From positions 62,001 through 126,000 of the forward strand of contig CAMUGE010000003.1 in the NCBI GenBank assembly GCA_947088345.1: a stretch of 64,000 nucleotides of DNA, written 5' to 3'. Both the position numbers and the translations under genes were made by a program. This DNA comes from an uncultured Roseburia sp. Its GTDB lineage: Bacteria; Bacillota; Clostridia; Lachnospirales; Lachnospiraceae. The first letter of the stretch is position 1, and each line of letters starts with the position of its first letter. The notes beneath the pieces are model-generated. The model was given only the letters and a program-made list of their open reading frames with translations, was not told the origin of the DNA and made no database searches. Shown here piece after piece: positions 53,615-62,850 of the stretch.

Positions 53615-54151
53615 TCAGAGGAGTAATATGATCAGCATAAATCCACACACAACACTCAGTGTCTGGTAAACTTTCTGCTTTTCTTTCCGTTCTTTCCTTG
53701 TCTGCCCGATCCAAAAATCAAGCCGTTCGAGCACCAGGTTTAACTGTCGCCTGTTCTCCTCAAGGCTTTTCCCGAATAATGCCGCGCCTGCGCCTTTTAT
53801 CATCTCCAGTTCTTCTACTGACAGACCAAGCGATTTTCTGTTTGTCTCAAACTCTTCCTGCCAGATCAATTCACCGGCCTTTGACTGCCTTTGTACCAGG
53901 CGTTCTGAAACCGACTTCAAGATCAGCGCGAGCCGCTCGTCCTCCGTCAGATTTTCCTGTAATAACAGCTGTTCCAGCGGCTGCATCGAAAACGCCTGTT
54001 CATAAGAAATTGCGACAAACAGACGGCGCAGTTCATAGAGCAGCGCAAGATGGTTTGAAAGATCTCTCCGAATTTGAAAAGCAAGGCCCGCGCTTGCTAC
54101 AAGAATCAAAATACTTCCCAATATTTTAACAGCAATACCCGTATTCAGCAT
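53615..54151 (-). CDS. spoIIIAB: Stage III sporulation protein AB
   Basis: A 178-residue protein with an N-terminal span (VKILGSILILVASAGLAF), a cytoplasmic helical domain, and a C-terminal span (LSVVCGFMLIILLL). It relates to GspF-like membrane components and is essential for late forespore gene expression. The start overlaps spoIIIAA by seven bases, and GGAGCG precedes it. Confidence 0.92.
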   Translation of the reverse strand: MLNTGIAVKILGSILILVASAGLAFQIRRDLSNHLALLYELRRLFVAISYEQAFSMQPLEQLLLQENLTEDERLALILKSVSERLVQRQSKAGELIWQEEFETNRKSLGLSVEELEMIKGAGAALFGKSLEENRRQLNLVLERLDFWIGQTRKERKEKQKVYQTLSVVCGFMLIILLL

Positions 54152-55038
54152 AAACGCTCCAAATTCCCGTCAAAAACCTGATAACTTCGCTCTCCCCCTA
54201 CGCCGCGCAAAAGCAGAATATAGCGCTCAAACAGATTTTGCTTCACCCATTTTTCCAGATACGGCTTCTTCTGCACTTGTGTCAGATCATCCGCGTGCAG
54301 CGTTGCAAGAATCTTACATCCGCAAAAACATGCCTCCTCCACAGCCGCAAAATCTTCTTTCTTTCCGAGTTCGTCCACCGCGATCACATCCGGCGACATT
54401 ACGCGCAGAAGAAGCATCATCCCCTCCGCTTTTGTACAGCCCTCCAAAACATCTGTCGCCGGCCCCAGATCATTCTGCGGGACTCCTCTGTGACAGGCGG
54501 CAAGTTCACAGCGCTCGTCCACAACGGAAACTTTCAGATGATTCTGCGAGAGCAGACGAATGAGATCCCGCAAATAAGTTGTTTTTCCAATTCCAGGTTT
54601 TGAAATCAAAAGCGTATGGTAGATCCCATCGTCATGACATACCCAGGGAAGCAGTCCCCCTGCACACCCGCATTTCTCATGCGCAATGCGTATGTTTAAA
54701 AAGGAAACCGGACTGATGCCTGCAATCTCTCCATGTTCCATCACAGCGCTCCCGCAAAGTCCGATCCGATGCCCCCCCTCCACTGTCACAAATCCCTGCC
54801 TGATTTTATCCCGATAGGCATAAAGAGAATAGTGGCTGATATAATTTAACATCTCCCCGATATCCTCTGCCGTAACGCAACCTCCGTGCCCGTCTGAATC
54901 CAAAAAAAAGCTCTCCTTTGCACAAATCATCTCGATTGCCTGTCCGATTCTCACCCTGACTTCCTCCAAATCCTGCCGCTTTAAGAATCCCGTCAGCCTG
55001 CTGCGCAGCCTGACCGGAAATATTGTCGCTAACTCCAT
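54145..55038 (-). CDS. spoIIIAA: Stage III sporulation protein AA (ATPase)
   Basis: A 297-residue secretion-type ATPase. Walker A is SKPGIGKTTYLRDL, Walker B lies in SPDVIAVDELGK, and there is a conserved LATLHADD motif with the His box. It powers the SpoIIIA channel that feeds the engulfed forespore. It is the first gene of the operon, after the argS terminator. Confidence 0.94.
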   Translation of the reverse strand: MELATIFPVRLRSRLTGFLKRQDLEEVRVRIGQAIEMICAKESFFLDSDGHGGCVTAEDIGEMLNYISHYSLYAYRDKIRQGFVTVEGGHRIGLCGSAVMEHGEIAGISPVSFLNIRIAHEKCGCAGGLLPWVCHDDGIYHTLLISKPGIGKTTYLRDLIRLLSQNHLKVSVVDERCELAACHRGVPQNDLGPATDVLEGCTKAEGMMLLLRVMSPDVIAVDELGKKEDFAAVEEACFCGCKILATLHADDLTQVQKKPYLEKWVKQNLFERYILLLRGVGGERSYQVFDGNLERLC

Positions 55039-55112
55039 ATCCCTCTCCTTTTCTCTAATTCATCATATGACTTGTCTTTCTATTTATGACTATAGAATTT
55101 AAAAATTAAATT

Positions 55113-55162
55113 AAAAAAATGACATCAGATACAGCCGCTGCTTCTGTTTCTGATGTCATTTT
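55113..55162 (-). terminator. Terminator of argS
   Basis: TGACATCAGA (55120-55129) pairs with TCTGATGTCA (55149-55158), with A/T extensions. On the minus strand it is followed by seven T, 25 bases after the argS stop. Confidence 0.85.
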
Positions 55163-55187
55163 CTGATATCTTCATTTATTTGTTTCG

Positions 55188-56975
55188 CTACATACGTTCC
55201 GGCGCCTCAAAACCCAAAACGTCAATACATATCTCCAGAATCGATTTTGTAAGATCAAGCAGACGGATATAAGACTGTTGTACCAGTTCGTCTTCTTCCG
55301 TCATAATTTTTGTCTCATGGTAAAAACTGTTAAACGCATTTGCCAGATCATAGAGATACGAACAAATCTTATGCGGCGCAGACTCCTCGAACGCCGTCTC
55401 CATCACCGCATTAAATTTGGCCAGCTCCGTCATCAGATTTTTTTCCAGATCGGAGTGCGCCGGCAAAATGCGCAGATCACCCTCATTTTTCCCAAGTGCG
55501 TGATATTTATTTAAAATAGATTTGATCCGCACAATCGTATACAGTAGATATGGGCCTGAATTACCCTCAAAAGAGGTAAACCGATCCATATCAAAAATAT
55601 AATCTTTTCCTGCCTGATTCGAAAGATCGCCATATTTGACCGCAGCAAGCGCAACGGTTTTTGCCGTGGCAAGAGCTTCCTCCTCGCTGATCAGAAGATT
55701 TTCTTTCATCTTACGGTTTTCCGTAATCTTTAAGAGCATTTCCGCATTAATTTCGCTAATCAGATCCGCAAGCTTCATTACCCCGCCGTCACGCGTCTTA
55801 AACGGTTTTCCGTCTTTGCCGTTCATCGTCCCAAAGCCGATATATTGAAGCGAAGTATTGCTGTCGAGAAGTCCCGTTTTTTTTGCGCACCGAAACACCT
55901 GGATAAAATGCATTTCCTGCCGTTTGTCCGCAAGATAAATCATACCATCCGGATGATATTCTTCCATACGCCACACGATCGTCGCAAGATCTGTCGTACT
56001 GTAAAGCGAGGCGCCGTCGGACTTTAATATAATACAGGGCGGAATCTCTTTCGTATCCGTTTCTTCCCTGACATCGACGACAAGCGCACCGTCACTTTCG
56101 TATGCAAACCCGTCCGCTTTCATCTTTGCAACCATATCCGCAATATACGGCTGTACGTCTGATTCCCCTTTCCACAGATCAAAGAAAACATTCAGGTTTT
56201 CATAATTCTGCTTTAAGTCAGAAACCGATATCTCTAAAATATGCTGAAACAGCGCGCCATACCCGCGCCTGCCGTTCTGCAGCTCTCCTGTCGCCTGCAT
56301 AGCCGCTTTTTTGTAGTCCTCATCCTCTTTGGAACGTTTGCTTGCCGCCGGATAGATCTCGTCCAATTCAAAAATGGTAAATGGCGCCTCTTTCGGATAT
56401 TCTCCTTCAAATGACTCATCAAAATAGACAAGCTCCGGTCTGCGTTCTTTTAACTCTGTAATAATAAGGCCCATCTGAAGGCCCCAATCGCCCAGATGAA
56501 CATCCCCGATCATACGGTGCCCCATAAAATTTCCGATTCTCTTTATGCTCTCTCCAATAATAGCTGAGCGCAGATGGCCAACATGCAGCGGTTTTGCCAC
56601 ATTTGGTCCGCCATAATCGACAATAATCGTCTTTGGTTCCGTCGTTTTTTCACAGCCAAAACGTTCCCTGTCCGCCTGCATGTCTGACAGATAATCCGCA
56701 AGATAAGAAGCGTTAAGTTTTAGATTTAAAAATCCAGGTTTTACCGACTCAGCCATCGAAAACATCGGGTTGCCCGCTAACCTTGCTGCAACTTCATCCG
56801 CGATCACAAACGGCGCTGATTTATAGTTCTTTGCCGCTGCCATCGCACCGTTACACTGATATTCACACAGATCCGGCCTGTTTGACAATGTTACTTTTCC
56901 ATACCGCGCCTCGTATCCCGCCGCGGTAAATGCCTTTGTCACCTCGTCTGTGATCTGATCCATTAATTTTCGCAT
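55188..56975 (-). CDS. argS: Arginyl-tRNA synthetase
   Basis: A 595-residue class I synthetase. The HIGH signature is HVGHLRSAIIGESI, the KMSKS-like loop is KPFKTRDGGVMKLADL, and the N-terminal Add1 domain and C-terminal DALR helical domain are present. ATG at 56975 (MRKLMDQ) has AGGAGGAGCGAG. It is the third gene of the greA-like/phosphatase/argS operon. Confidence 0.95.
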   Translation of the reverse strand: MRKLMDQITDEVTKAFTAAGYEARYGKVTLSNRPDLCEYQCNGAMAAAKNYKSAPFVIADEVAARLAGNPMFSMAESVKPGFLNLKLNASYLADYLSDMQADRERFGCEKTTEPKTIIVDYGGPNVAKPLHVGHLRSAIIGESIKRIGNFMGHRMIGDVHLGDWGLQMGLIITELKERRPELVYFDESFEGEYPKEAPFTIFELDEIYPAASKRSKEDEDYKKAAMQATGELQNGRRGYGALFQHILEISVSDLKQNYENLNVFFDLWKGESDVQPYIADMVAKMKADGFAYESDGALVVDVREETDTKEIPPCIILKSDGASLYSTTDLATIVWRMEEYHPDGMIYLADKRQEMHFIQVFRCAKKTGLLDSNTSLQYIGFGTMNGKDGKPFKTRDGGVMKLADLISEINAEMLLKITENRKMKENLLISEEEALATAKTVALAAVKYGDLSNQAGKDYIFDMDRFTSFEGNSGPYLLYTIVRIKSILNKYHALGKNEGDLRILPAHSDLEKNLMTELAKFNAVMETAFEESAPHKICSYLYDLANAFNSFYHETKIMTEEDELVQQSYIRLLDLTKSILEICIDVLGFEAPERM

Positions 56976-56986
56976 GCTCGCTCCTC

Positions 56987-57715
56987 CTAGTGCCGTTCTT
57001 CCATACAATCATATGTCTCACAAAAACGGGCGGCAAAGGACGGCTCCTCCCCTCCCGCATACAGATGTGAAACATCTCCGATACTTGCCGCGCGGAAAGA
57101 TGCAATGCCCTCACGCCGCTCCTCTGTATAGACAGTAGTCACCGAAGAGGGCGCCGCGCAGAAATGATGCCATAAGATCATTGGCGACACATTCATCAGA
57201 CGGCTTAAAAGCACACACTCCAGTCCGAAATGGCAGAAAAAAACAAGCGTATCGCGGTTTGCGCGCTCTGCCCGGTAAATTTCCCCGTCACGCGCATAGC
57301 CGTGCTGTGCTAGAAGCGCGTCAAAATTTTCTATAATATGGTCATACTCTTTTTCAACATGGGCGTCCTTCATTACATGGTGTTCTTTCCAGAGATCACG
57401 CCGATAAAATTCTTCCTCAGTTGTCCAATCCTGCGGCAGCCAGTCCCATGCACCTTTCGTGCGATCCAAAACGTCAGGACGATGGATACGCGTTTCAAAT
57501 TCTTTCAGCCAGTCATACTCCACTGCCGTGCGGCCAAGTCTTTTTAATGTAACAGACGCTGTGTCTTTCGCCCGTCCAAGCGGCGAAACATAAAAATCTT
57601 TGATGGTCAGCTTTGCCAGGCGGTCTGCCAGAAGCTCAGCCTCATGCCATCCTTTTGGCGTCAGGGAATCTTTTTTATAATCCGGTTCCGCATGACGAAT
57701 GATCAATAATCGCAT
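56987..57715 (-). CDS. Histidine phosphatase family protein
   Basis: A 242-residue phosphatase of the phosphoglycerate mutase-like superfamily. The N-terminal motif LLIIRHAEPDY holds the catalytic His, and the second His lies in VFFCHFGLEC. The substrate is unknown. It lies between the GreA-type gene (18 bases) and argS (11 bases). Confidence 0.88.
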   Translation of the reverse strand: MRLLIIRHAEPDYKKDSLTPKGWHEAELLADRLAKLTIKDFYVSPLGRAKDTASVTLKRLGRTAVEYDWLKEFETRIHRPDVLDRTKGAWDWLPQDWTTEEEFYRRDLWKEHHVMKDAHVEKEYDHIIENFDALLAQHGYARDGEIYRAERANRDTLVFFCHFGLECVLLSRLMNVSPMILWHHFCAAPSSVTTVYTEERREGIASFRAASIGDVSHLYAGGEEPSFAARFCETYDCMEERH

Positions 57716-57733
57716 ATCTGCCTCCTTGCACTC

Positions 57734-58237
57734 TTAAAAACTGCGGATTTTATCGCTGTCCTCATCCACCGTATTTTCAATTTTTCGAATCTGCACGTAA
57801 TAACTGTAACTGTCATTGACGACGACTTCCACACGGTCGCCGGCTTTATGCCCGATCAGCGCCTTTCCAAGCGGCGATTCATTTGTAATCAGATTTTTGA
57901 GGGAATTCCCCCGTATGGTCGTCACAATCCGATATACTTCCTCCTCGTCGTCCTCCTCAAAATAAACAGTCACGGTATTATTCATGCCGACCTCGTCCGC
58001 GGCGGAATCCGTGGATATAATCTTTGCTGTCTTTACCATTTTCTCCAGATAACGGATTCGGCTCTCGTTTTGATTTTTATCCTTTTTTGCCGCATGATAT
58101 TCAAAATTTTCGCTCAGGTCGCCCTGCGCCCGCGCCTCTTTCACTGCCTCCAACGCGTTTTTACGCACAACAAGTTTTCTGTATTCAATTTCCTCTTTCA
58201 TTTTTCTGATATCCTGCTCGGTCAATTGATCGTACAT
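57734..58237 (-). CDS. GreA/GreB-family transcription elongation factor
   Basis: A 167-residue protein with an N-terminal coiled coil and a C-terminal FKBP-like domain. Motifs are EYRKLVVRKNALEAVKEARAQGDLSENFEYHAAK (two acidic tip residues in DLSEN) and ESPLGKALIGHKAGDRVEV. It rescues backtracked RNA polymerase by stimulating transcript cleavage. It is the first gene of the operon with the histidine phosphatase and argS; GAGGGG precedes its ATG. Confidence 0.88.
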   Translation of the reverse strand: MYDQLTEQDIRKMKEEIEYRKLVVRKNALEAVKEARAQGDLSENFEYHAAKKDKNQNESRIRYLEKMVKTAKIISTDSAADEVGMNNTVTVYFEEDDEEEVYRIVTTIRGNSLKNLITNESPLGKALIGHKAGDRVEVVVNDSYSYYVQIRKIENTVDEDSDKIRSF

Positions 58238-58367
58238 AAACCCCTCCTGTTTTCGAAAAGCCGCCTGCCTCTATTGCCAGCCAGACACCATAAGCGCCGC
58301 CATTATACAGATAACGGCGGCTCAATCATTTCTTTCTATATAATTTATAACAGTTCAATTTGTTGCG

Positions 58368-58871
58368 TTATTTATTCATACAGCAGTGTTTGTACTTTTT
58401 GCCGCTGCCGCAGGGACACGGATCATTTCTGCCGATCTTTTTGCCGACTCTTACTGTCCCGGACTTCTTCTGTTCCAAGTAAAGGCGTTTCCTTGTCTCC
58501 TCGTCAAAAATATCCTCCCACTGCTTTAATCCATACAGCCAGTCCGCTTTCACATCCACCATATTTTTATAGAGCAGTTCTCTGTCAAAACCCAGATTTA
58601 CCTTTGTGTTTTCATCCATCTCCTCAATCGGGTTTTTCTCAATCAGGCTGTCGTTGATCCCGTCCAGAAAGCCTGTCATATCCATAATGCTGAGCTGATA
58701 TCGTTCGGCCAGTTCTTTGACTGTACCCTCAACTTTCTCGTCAGGATTTGCCAAAAGCTGCTCATACACGCCCTTTTCTAATAAGAAATACCTCTGCCAG
58801 AATCTCTCCAGCTCATTTTTGTTCGCATTTTCATTGTAGGCGACCTTGCGCCAGTCTTCTAATAATGACAT
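58368..58871 (-). CDS. SEC-C motif protein
   Basis: A 167-residue protein with a helical N-terminal domain and the C-terminal zinc motif [16 protein letters not shown]. Its cellular role is not clear; SEC-C motifs occur in SecA and as stand-alone adaptors. The start MSLLEDWRK follows GAGGA; a longer frame to 58907 is possible. Monocistronic. Confidence 0.85.
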   Translation of the reverse strand: MSLLEDWRKVAYNENANKNELERFWQRYFLLEKGVYEQLLANPDEKVEGTVKELAERYQLSIMDMTGFLDGINDSLIEKNPIEEMDENTKVNLGFDRELLYKNMVDVKADWLYGLKQWEDIFDEETRKRLYLEQKKSGTVRVGKKIGRNDPCPCGSGKKYKHCCMNK

Positions 58872-59017
58872 AGTTGGTTCCTCGATTTCTTCATGATTTA
58901 GTTGCATAAAAGCATTTTTTTATTATAACAGAAATTCCCTTATTTTACAAAATATTTTTTCTTGACCGATCGTTTTATTTTTGTTACCATCAGAAAAGAA
59001 AATACTGGAAAAAAGGA

Positions 59018-59257
59018 ATGGTTGTCAAAATGCAAAAAATAAAACGCATTCTTGCGCTCGCCGGCGTCTTCTTACTGGCCGGACTATATCTTGCCACGCT
59101 GCTGTGCGCGATCTTTGCAAAAGAAAATTTTATTCAGATGCTTATGGCATCGCTTTATGCGTCTGTCATCATCCCCGTCCTGATGTGGGCTTATTCCCTG
59201 ATCTACCGGTTAGTCCACAAAAAAGACGGGGATAAAGCGACAGAGGAAAAAAACTGA
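59018..59257 (+). CDS. Small membrane protein
   Basis: A 79-residue protein with two spans (ILALAGVFLLAGLYLATLLCAIF and MASLYASVIIPVLMWAYSLIY) and a charged tail (HKKDGDKATEEKN). An internal ATG at residue 5 (59030) is a possible alternative start; AAAAGGA lies near both. No family is recognised, but similar short two-span proteins with basic tails are frequent in Lachnospiraceae. It is convergent with the HAD gene. Confidence 0.6.
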   Translation: MVVKMQKIKRILALAGVFLLAGLYLATLLCAIFAKENFIQMLMASLYASVIIPVLMWAYSLIYRLVHKKDGDKATEEKN

Positions 59258-59315
59258 CTGCTGTTTCAGAAACAGTCTGCGCTCGGCCGCTTTGAGACAC
59301 TCCGTTCGGATTTGC

Positions 59316-59927
59316 TCAGTTTTTCACGACAACGCCAAACTGCTCTAACTCAGACGCAGCCTGTTCATAGGATTGAAATCTTATCCCGTTTATCCCCTGC
59401 ATCTTTGCCGCATCTATATTATCCTGCCTGTCGTCGATAAAAACACTCTCTTCCGCCAGAAGATCATATTTCCCAAGCAGCGCCTGATAGATCTGCGGCT
59501 CCGGTTTGATCGCGTGCACCTGAAAGGAGAACACCGCCCCGTCCGCATCTTCCACAAAATCAAGCTCCGCTTTCGTCTCCCGATATGTGCGCGCTGAATA
59601 ATTGGAAAGAATATAGACACGATACCCGTTTTTTTTCAAACTTCGTATCCACTCCGACGCGTAGTCGAATTTTCGTATAGTAAGCCCTATGTGGTCCCAT
59701 AAAAGACGAATCTCTTTTTCATATTCCGGTGCGTTTGCAATCATGGCGTCAAGCAGTTCCGTGTCACTTTTTTCGCTCCTGTCATACTCGTCCCACTCTT
59801 TTGTGCCCTCTGTCGCCGCCATAACCGCTTTTTGGGCAGTTCCGGTAATGCCAAGCTGTTCTAAGACTGACTCGCAGTCAAATTGTACCAATACTCTGCC
59901 AACGTCAAAAATTACGTTTCGGATCAT
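59316..59927 (-). CDS. HAD-superfamily hydrolase
   Basis: A 203-residue phosphatase-like protein. Motif I is FDVGRVLVQFD (the second Asp of DxD replaced by Gly-Arg), motif II lies in YILSNYSART, and motif IV is SVFIDDRQDN. Motif I with V-G-R is frequent in the YihX-like group. The start MIRNVIFD has GGAGGAAGCG. It follows purA by 31 bases. Confidence 0.85.
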   Translation of the reverse strand: MIRNVIFDVGRVLVQFDCESVLEQLGITGTAQKAVMAATEGTKEWDEYDRSEKSDTELLDAMIANAPEYEKEIRLLWDHIGLTIRKFDYASEWIRSLKKNGYRVYILSNYSARTYRETKAELDFVEDADGAVFSFQVHAIKPEPQIYQALLGKYDLLAEESVFIDDRQDNIDAAKMQGINGIRFQSYEQAASELEQFGVVVKN

Positions 59928-59958
59928 CGCTTCCTCCATTCCGTTTACGAAACCTGCA

Positions 59959-61233
59959 TTAACGGTAGATAATATCTTCCCGCTTTGGCCCGTTTGAAAT
60001 CATTGTAATCGGATAGCCGATCTGTCTCTCGATAAATTCCACATAGTCCCTGCAGTTTTGAGGAAGCTCCTCGTAGCTGCGAATACCGCGGATATCGCAT
60101 TTCCAACCTGGAAATACTTTCCATACAGGTTTTGCATTTTTTAATTTCGCCGTCACCGGGAAATCGGTCGTCACGGCGCCGTCGATCTCATAACCGACGC
60201 AAACCGGGATTTCATCCAGATACCCCAATGCGTCAAGTACCGTAAACGCAACATCTGTCGTCCCCTGAAGACGGCAGCCATATTTGCTGGCAACACAGTC
60301 AAACCATCCGACACGTCTCGGACGTCCTGTCGTGGCGCCGTATTCGCCGCCGTCGCCGCCGTTCTTTCTTAATAAATCCGCCTCTTCCCCAAAGATCTCG
60401 CTGACAAAATCACCCGCGCCGACTGCAGACGAGTATGCCTTGCAGACGGTGATAATCTGCTTAATCTCATAAGGCGCAATACCGGCTCCAACCGCCCCAA
60501 AACCGGCAAGCGTGGAGGAGGAAGTTACCATTGGATATATCCCGTGATCCGGATCTTTTAACGTGCCAAGCTGCCCTTCCAGAAGAACGGTCTTATCCTC
60601 TTTTAACGCCTGCTCCAAGAACAAAGAGACATCACAGACATAAGGCGCAATCATATCGCGGTACTCATGCATCGTTTCAATCAGCTCTTCCGGACAAAGC
60701 AGCGGCTTATGGTACAAATGCTCAAAAAGCACATTTTTCATTTCTGCAACACGCGCTGCTTTCTCAGTTAAAATATCATCGTCAAACAATTCGCTGACCT
60801 GGAATCCGATTTTTGCATATTTATCTGAATAAAAAGGCGCAATGCCGGATTTTGTCGAACCGAACGATTTACCGCCAAGACGCTCCTCCTCATACTGATC
60901 TAAAAGAATATGGTATGGCATCACAACCTGCGCGCGATCCGAAACTAAAATCTTTGGCTTCGGTATACCCTGCTCTATAATCGTTTCGATCTCTTTGCAT
61001 AAAACCGGAATATTTAACGCGACACCGCTTCCGATTACGCTTGTTGTGTGACCATAAAAAATGCCGGACGGCAATGTGTGAAGTGCAAATTTACCATAAT
61101 CGTTGACAATTGTATGGCCGGCGTTTGCACCCCCCTGAAAACGTACAATAATATCAGCCTCCCTTGCAAGCATATCTGTGATCTTTCCTTTTCCCTCGTC
61201 GCCCCAGTTAGCTCCAACTACTGCTTTAACCAT
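59959..61233 (-). CDS. purA: Adenylosuccinate synthetase
   Basis: A 424-residue enzyme that makes adenylosuccinate from IMP in purine synthesis. Motifs are GANWGDEGKGKITDML, RFQGGANAGHTIV, GSTKSGIAP and the distal GEYGATTGRPRRVGWFD. ATG at 61233 has GGAGGAAAAAA; an earlier frame start is unsupported. It precedes the HAD gene. Confidence 0.96.
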   Translation of the reverse strand: MVKAVVGANWGDEGKGKITDMLAREADIIVRFQGGANAGHTIVNDYGKFALHTLPSGIFYGHTTSVIGSGVALNIPVLCKEIETIIEQGIPKPKILVSDRAQVVMPYHILLDQYEEERLGGKSFGSTKSGIAPFYSDKYAKIGFQVSELFDDDILTEKAARVAEMKNVLFEHLYHKPLLCPEELIETMHEYRDMIAPYVCDVSLFLEQALKEDKTVLLEGQLGTLKDPDHGIYPMVTSSSTLAGFGAVGAGIAPYEIKQIITVCKAYSSAVGAGDFVSEIFGEEADLLRKNGGDGGEYGATTGRPRRVGWFDCVASKYGCRLQGTTDVAFTVLDALGYLDEIPVCVGYEIDGAVTTDFPVTAKLKNAKPVWKVFPGWKCDIRGIRSYEELPQNCRDYVEFIERQIGYPITMISNGPKREDIIYR

Positions 61234-61358
61234 TTTTTTCCTCCATTCCGACGTATTTTTCAATTCAGACTGTAATATTTTCCAGCCACGCTGTATAGTA
61301 TACACGATATTGCGCGGGATGTACAGACTTTCATACTGATTTTGGCAGATTTACGGAT

Positions 61359-61386
61359 TTGACATTTATTAAGAATATGTTAAAAT
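61359..61386 (+). promoter_or_regulatory. Promoter of the M23/bactofilin operon
   Basis: TTGACA (61359-61364) and TAAAAT (61381-61386) are 16 bases apart, about 55 bases upstream of the start at 61440. Confidence 0.65.
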
Positions 61387-61439
61387 AAGAAAGAATATAG
61401 ATAGTATATCATAATTGAGGGGGGTATCAGATCGAACCT

Positions 61440-62201
61440 ATGTCAAGCGACAGCAGCAAAAAGCAACAGCGCCACCGACGCAAAGAATCTTTTTCCATAC
61501 TCCTTGTCTCCAATCTTGGCAGCGACAGCCGTCAATTCCATATTTCACGTTTTACCGTGCGGCTGCTGATCTTTCTGTTCATTGCAATCCTGGCTGCAAT
61601 TGGCGTCATGATTTTTATCTTTTCACACAACTTTAAAAATCAGAACAGCCTGCACCGGCAGATTGATGAACAGGCCAAAACAATTAAAGAGCTGGAAGGA
61701 GAAAATGAAAAACTAACTCAGGAAAAACAGGGGCTTACCGCCGAAATCGAAACATTAAATCAGACGCTGGAAGAGAATGCCGCCAAAGAGGCACAGGCAG
61801 CCAAAGAACAGGAGGCGCCGCCCGTACCTGATACAGCGCTTCCCAGCCGTTATCCCTGTCTTGGCTCCGGCATCATGACGACAATGTTCGCACAGGATCA
61901 TCCATATGTCACGATTAATGCGCAGGCTGACGGAAAAATTGTTGCAGCCGGAGACGGTACCGTCCGGACTGTCGGAAGCGACGACACTTACGCGGTAATC
62001 ATTGAAATTGACCACGGAAACGGCTACCATACACGTTATATGTGCCTTGCAAACCAGGAAGTCAAAGTTACGGAGGGGGCGCAGATTAAAAGCGGAGATG
62101 AACTTTTTACGATTCAGTCCGGCGATACACAGCTGGATTACCAGGTTACTCTAAACGGCGAATCCATTGATCCACTCACAATTATAGAAGCAAAAGGATA
62201 A
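61440..62201 (+). CDS. M23/LytM-like membrane protein with degenerate metal site
   Basis: A 253-residue single-span protein (basic N-terminus, then LLIFLFIAILAAIGVMIFIF). After it comes a coiled coil (about 70-118; NSLHRQIDEQAKTIKELEGE), then a LytM-type beta domain (about 150-250; ADGKIVAAGDGTVRTVG, IEIDHGNGYHTRYM). The HxGxD and HxH zinc ligands of M23 endopeptidases are not seen: LDYQV replaces LHFEV. So it is likely a non-catalytic cell-wall regulator of the EnvC/NlpD kind. It is encoded 18 bases before a bactofilin. The ribosome binding site (GGGGGG) lies about 15 bases before the ATG. Confidence 0.8.
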   Translation: MSSDSSKKQQRHRRKESFSILLVSNLGSDSRQFHISRFTVRLLIFLFIAILAAIGVMIFIFSHNFKNQNSLHRQIDEQAKTIKELEGENEKLTQEKQGLTAEIETLNQTLEENAAKEAQAAKEQEAPPVPDTALPSRYPCLGSGIMTTMFAQDHPYVTINAQADGKIVAAGDGTVRTVGSDDTYAVIIEIDHGNGYHTRYMCLANQEVKVTEGAQIKSGDELFTIQSGDTQLDYQVTLNGESIDPLTIIEAKG

Positions 62202-62219
62202 AAGGAGGAAACAACTAAC

Positions 62220-62663
62220 ATGATGGGAAAATCCAAAAATTCCGCTCATATGGACGACTCGAAAACAAAGATCAGCACAATTATCGGTGAAAATACCGTC
62301 TTTGACGGAGATATCAAATCACCGGACGCTATCCGCATTGACGGGATCTTAAACGGAAACTGTACTTGCCAGCGGCAGCTGATTATCGGACCGACCGGGC
62401 AGCTGACCGGCAATATCTCAGCAGAAAGCACGATTATTTCCGGAAAGGTAAACGGTGATGTCGCTGTACGCGGAAAAATGGAGCTGATGTCAACCGGAAA
62501 ACTGATCGGTAATATCACCGCAAGGTCGCTCGTCATCGACGAGGACGCATTCTTCGACGGCAAGTGCACGATGACCGCGTCCGCGGCAAATAATTCCGAT
62601 CCGGCAAAGAAACCTGCCGAGACTCAAAAAAGTACATCTTCTGATGCAAAAGATAAAAAATAA
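62220..62663 (+). CDS. Bactofilin
   Basis: A 147-residue cytoskeletal protein with the beta-helical bactofilin core (about 18-118): STIIGENTVFDGDIKSPDAI, IDGILNGNCTCQRQLIIG, SGKVNGDVAVRGKMEL, and KLIGNITARSLVIDEDAFFDG. The ends are short disordered tails. Bactofilins polymerise without nucleotide and organise cell-wall enzymes. The pairing with an M23-like protein is typical and links it to cell shape. The ATG follows AAAGGAGG. Confidence 0.92.
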   Translation: MMGKSKNSAHMDDSKTKISTIIGENTVFDGDIKSPDAIRIDGILNGNCTCQRQLIIGPTGQLTGNISAESTIISGKVNGDVAVRGKMELMSTGKLIGNITARSLVIDEDAFFDGKCTMTASAANNSDPAKKPAETQKSTSSDAKDKK

Positions 62664-62745
62664 TGACATGTTACCATGGTGCGCGGCAATCCGCGTGTAT
62701 TGTGGAGTCAAAATAACGTCTGTCCCCCATGATCGTGACATGCGC

Positions 62746-62789
62746 AAAAACAGCGTCTCTGTTTTGTAACAATAAGACGCTGTTTTTTT
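62746..62789 (+). terminator. Terminator after the bactofilin gene
   Basis: AACAGCGTCT (62749-62758) pairs with AGACGCTGTT (62775-62784), with a 16-base loop and a T7 run directly after. Confidence 0.9.
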
Positions 62790-62850
62790 ATCAGACAAAA
62801 CAACAAATGATTGCCAATCCTGCTGTTCCGCCGCAGGGCCGGGGCTCTTT

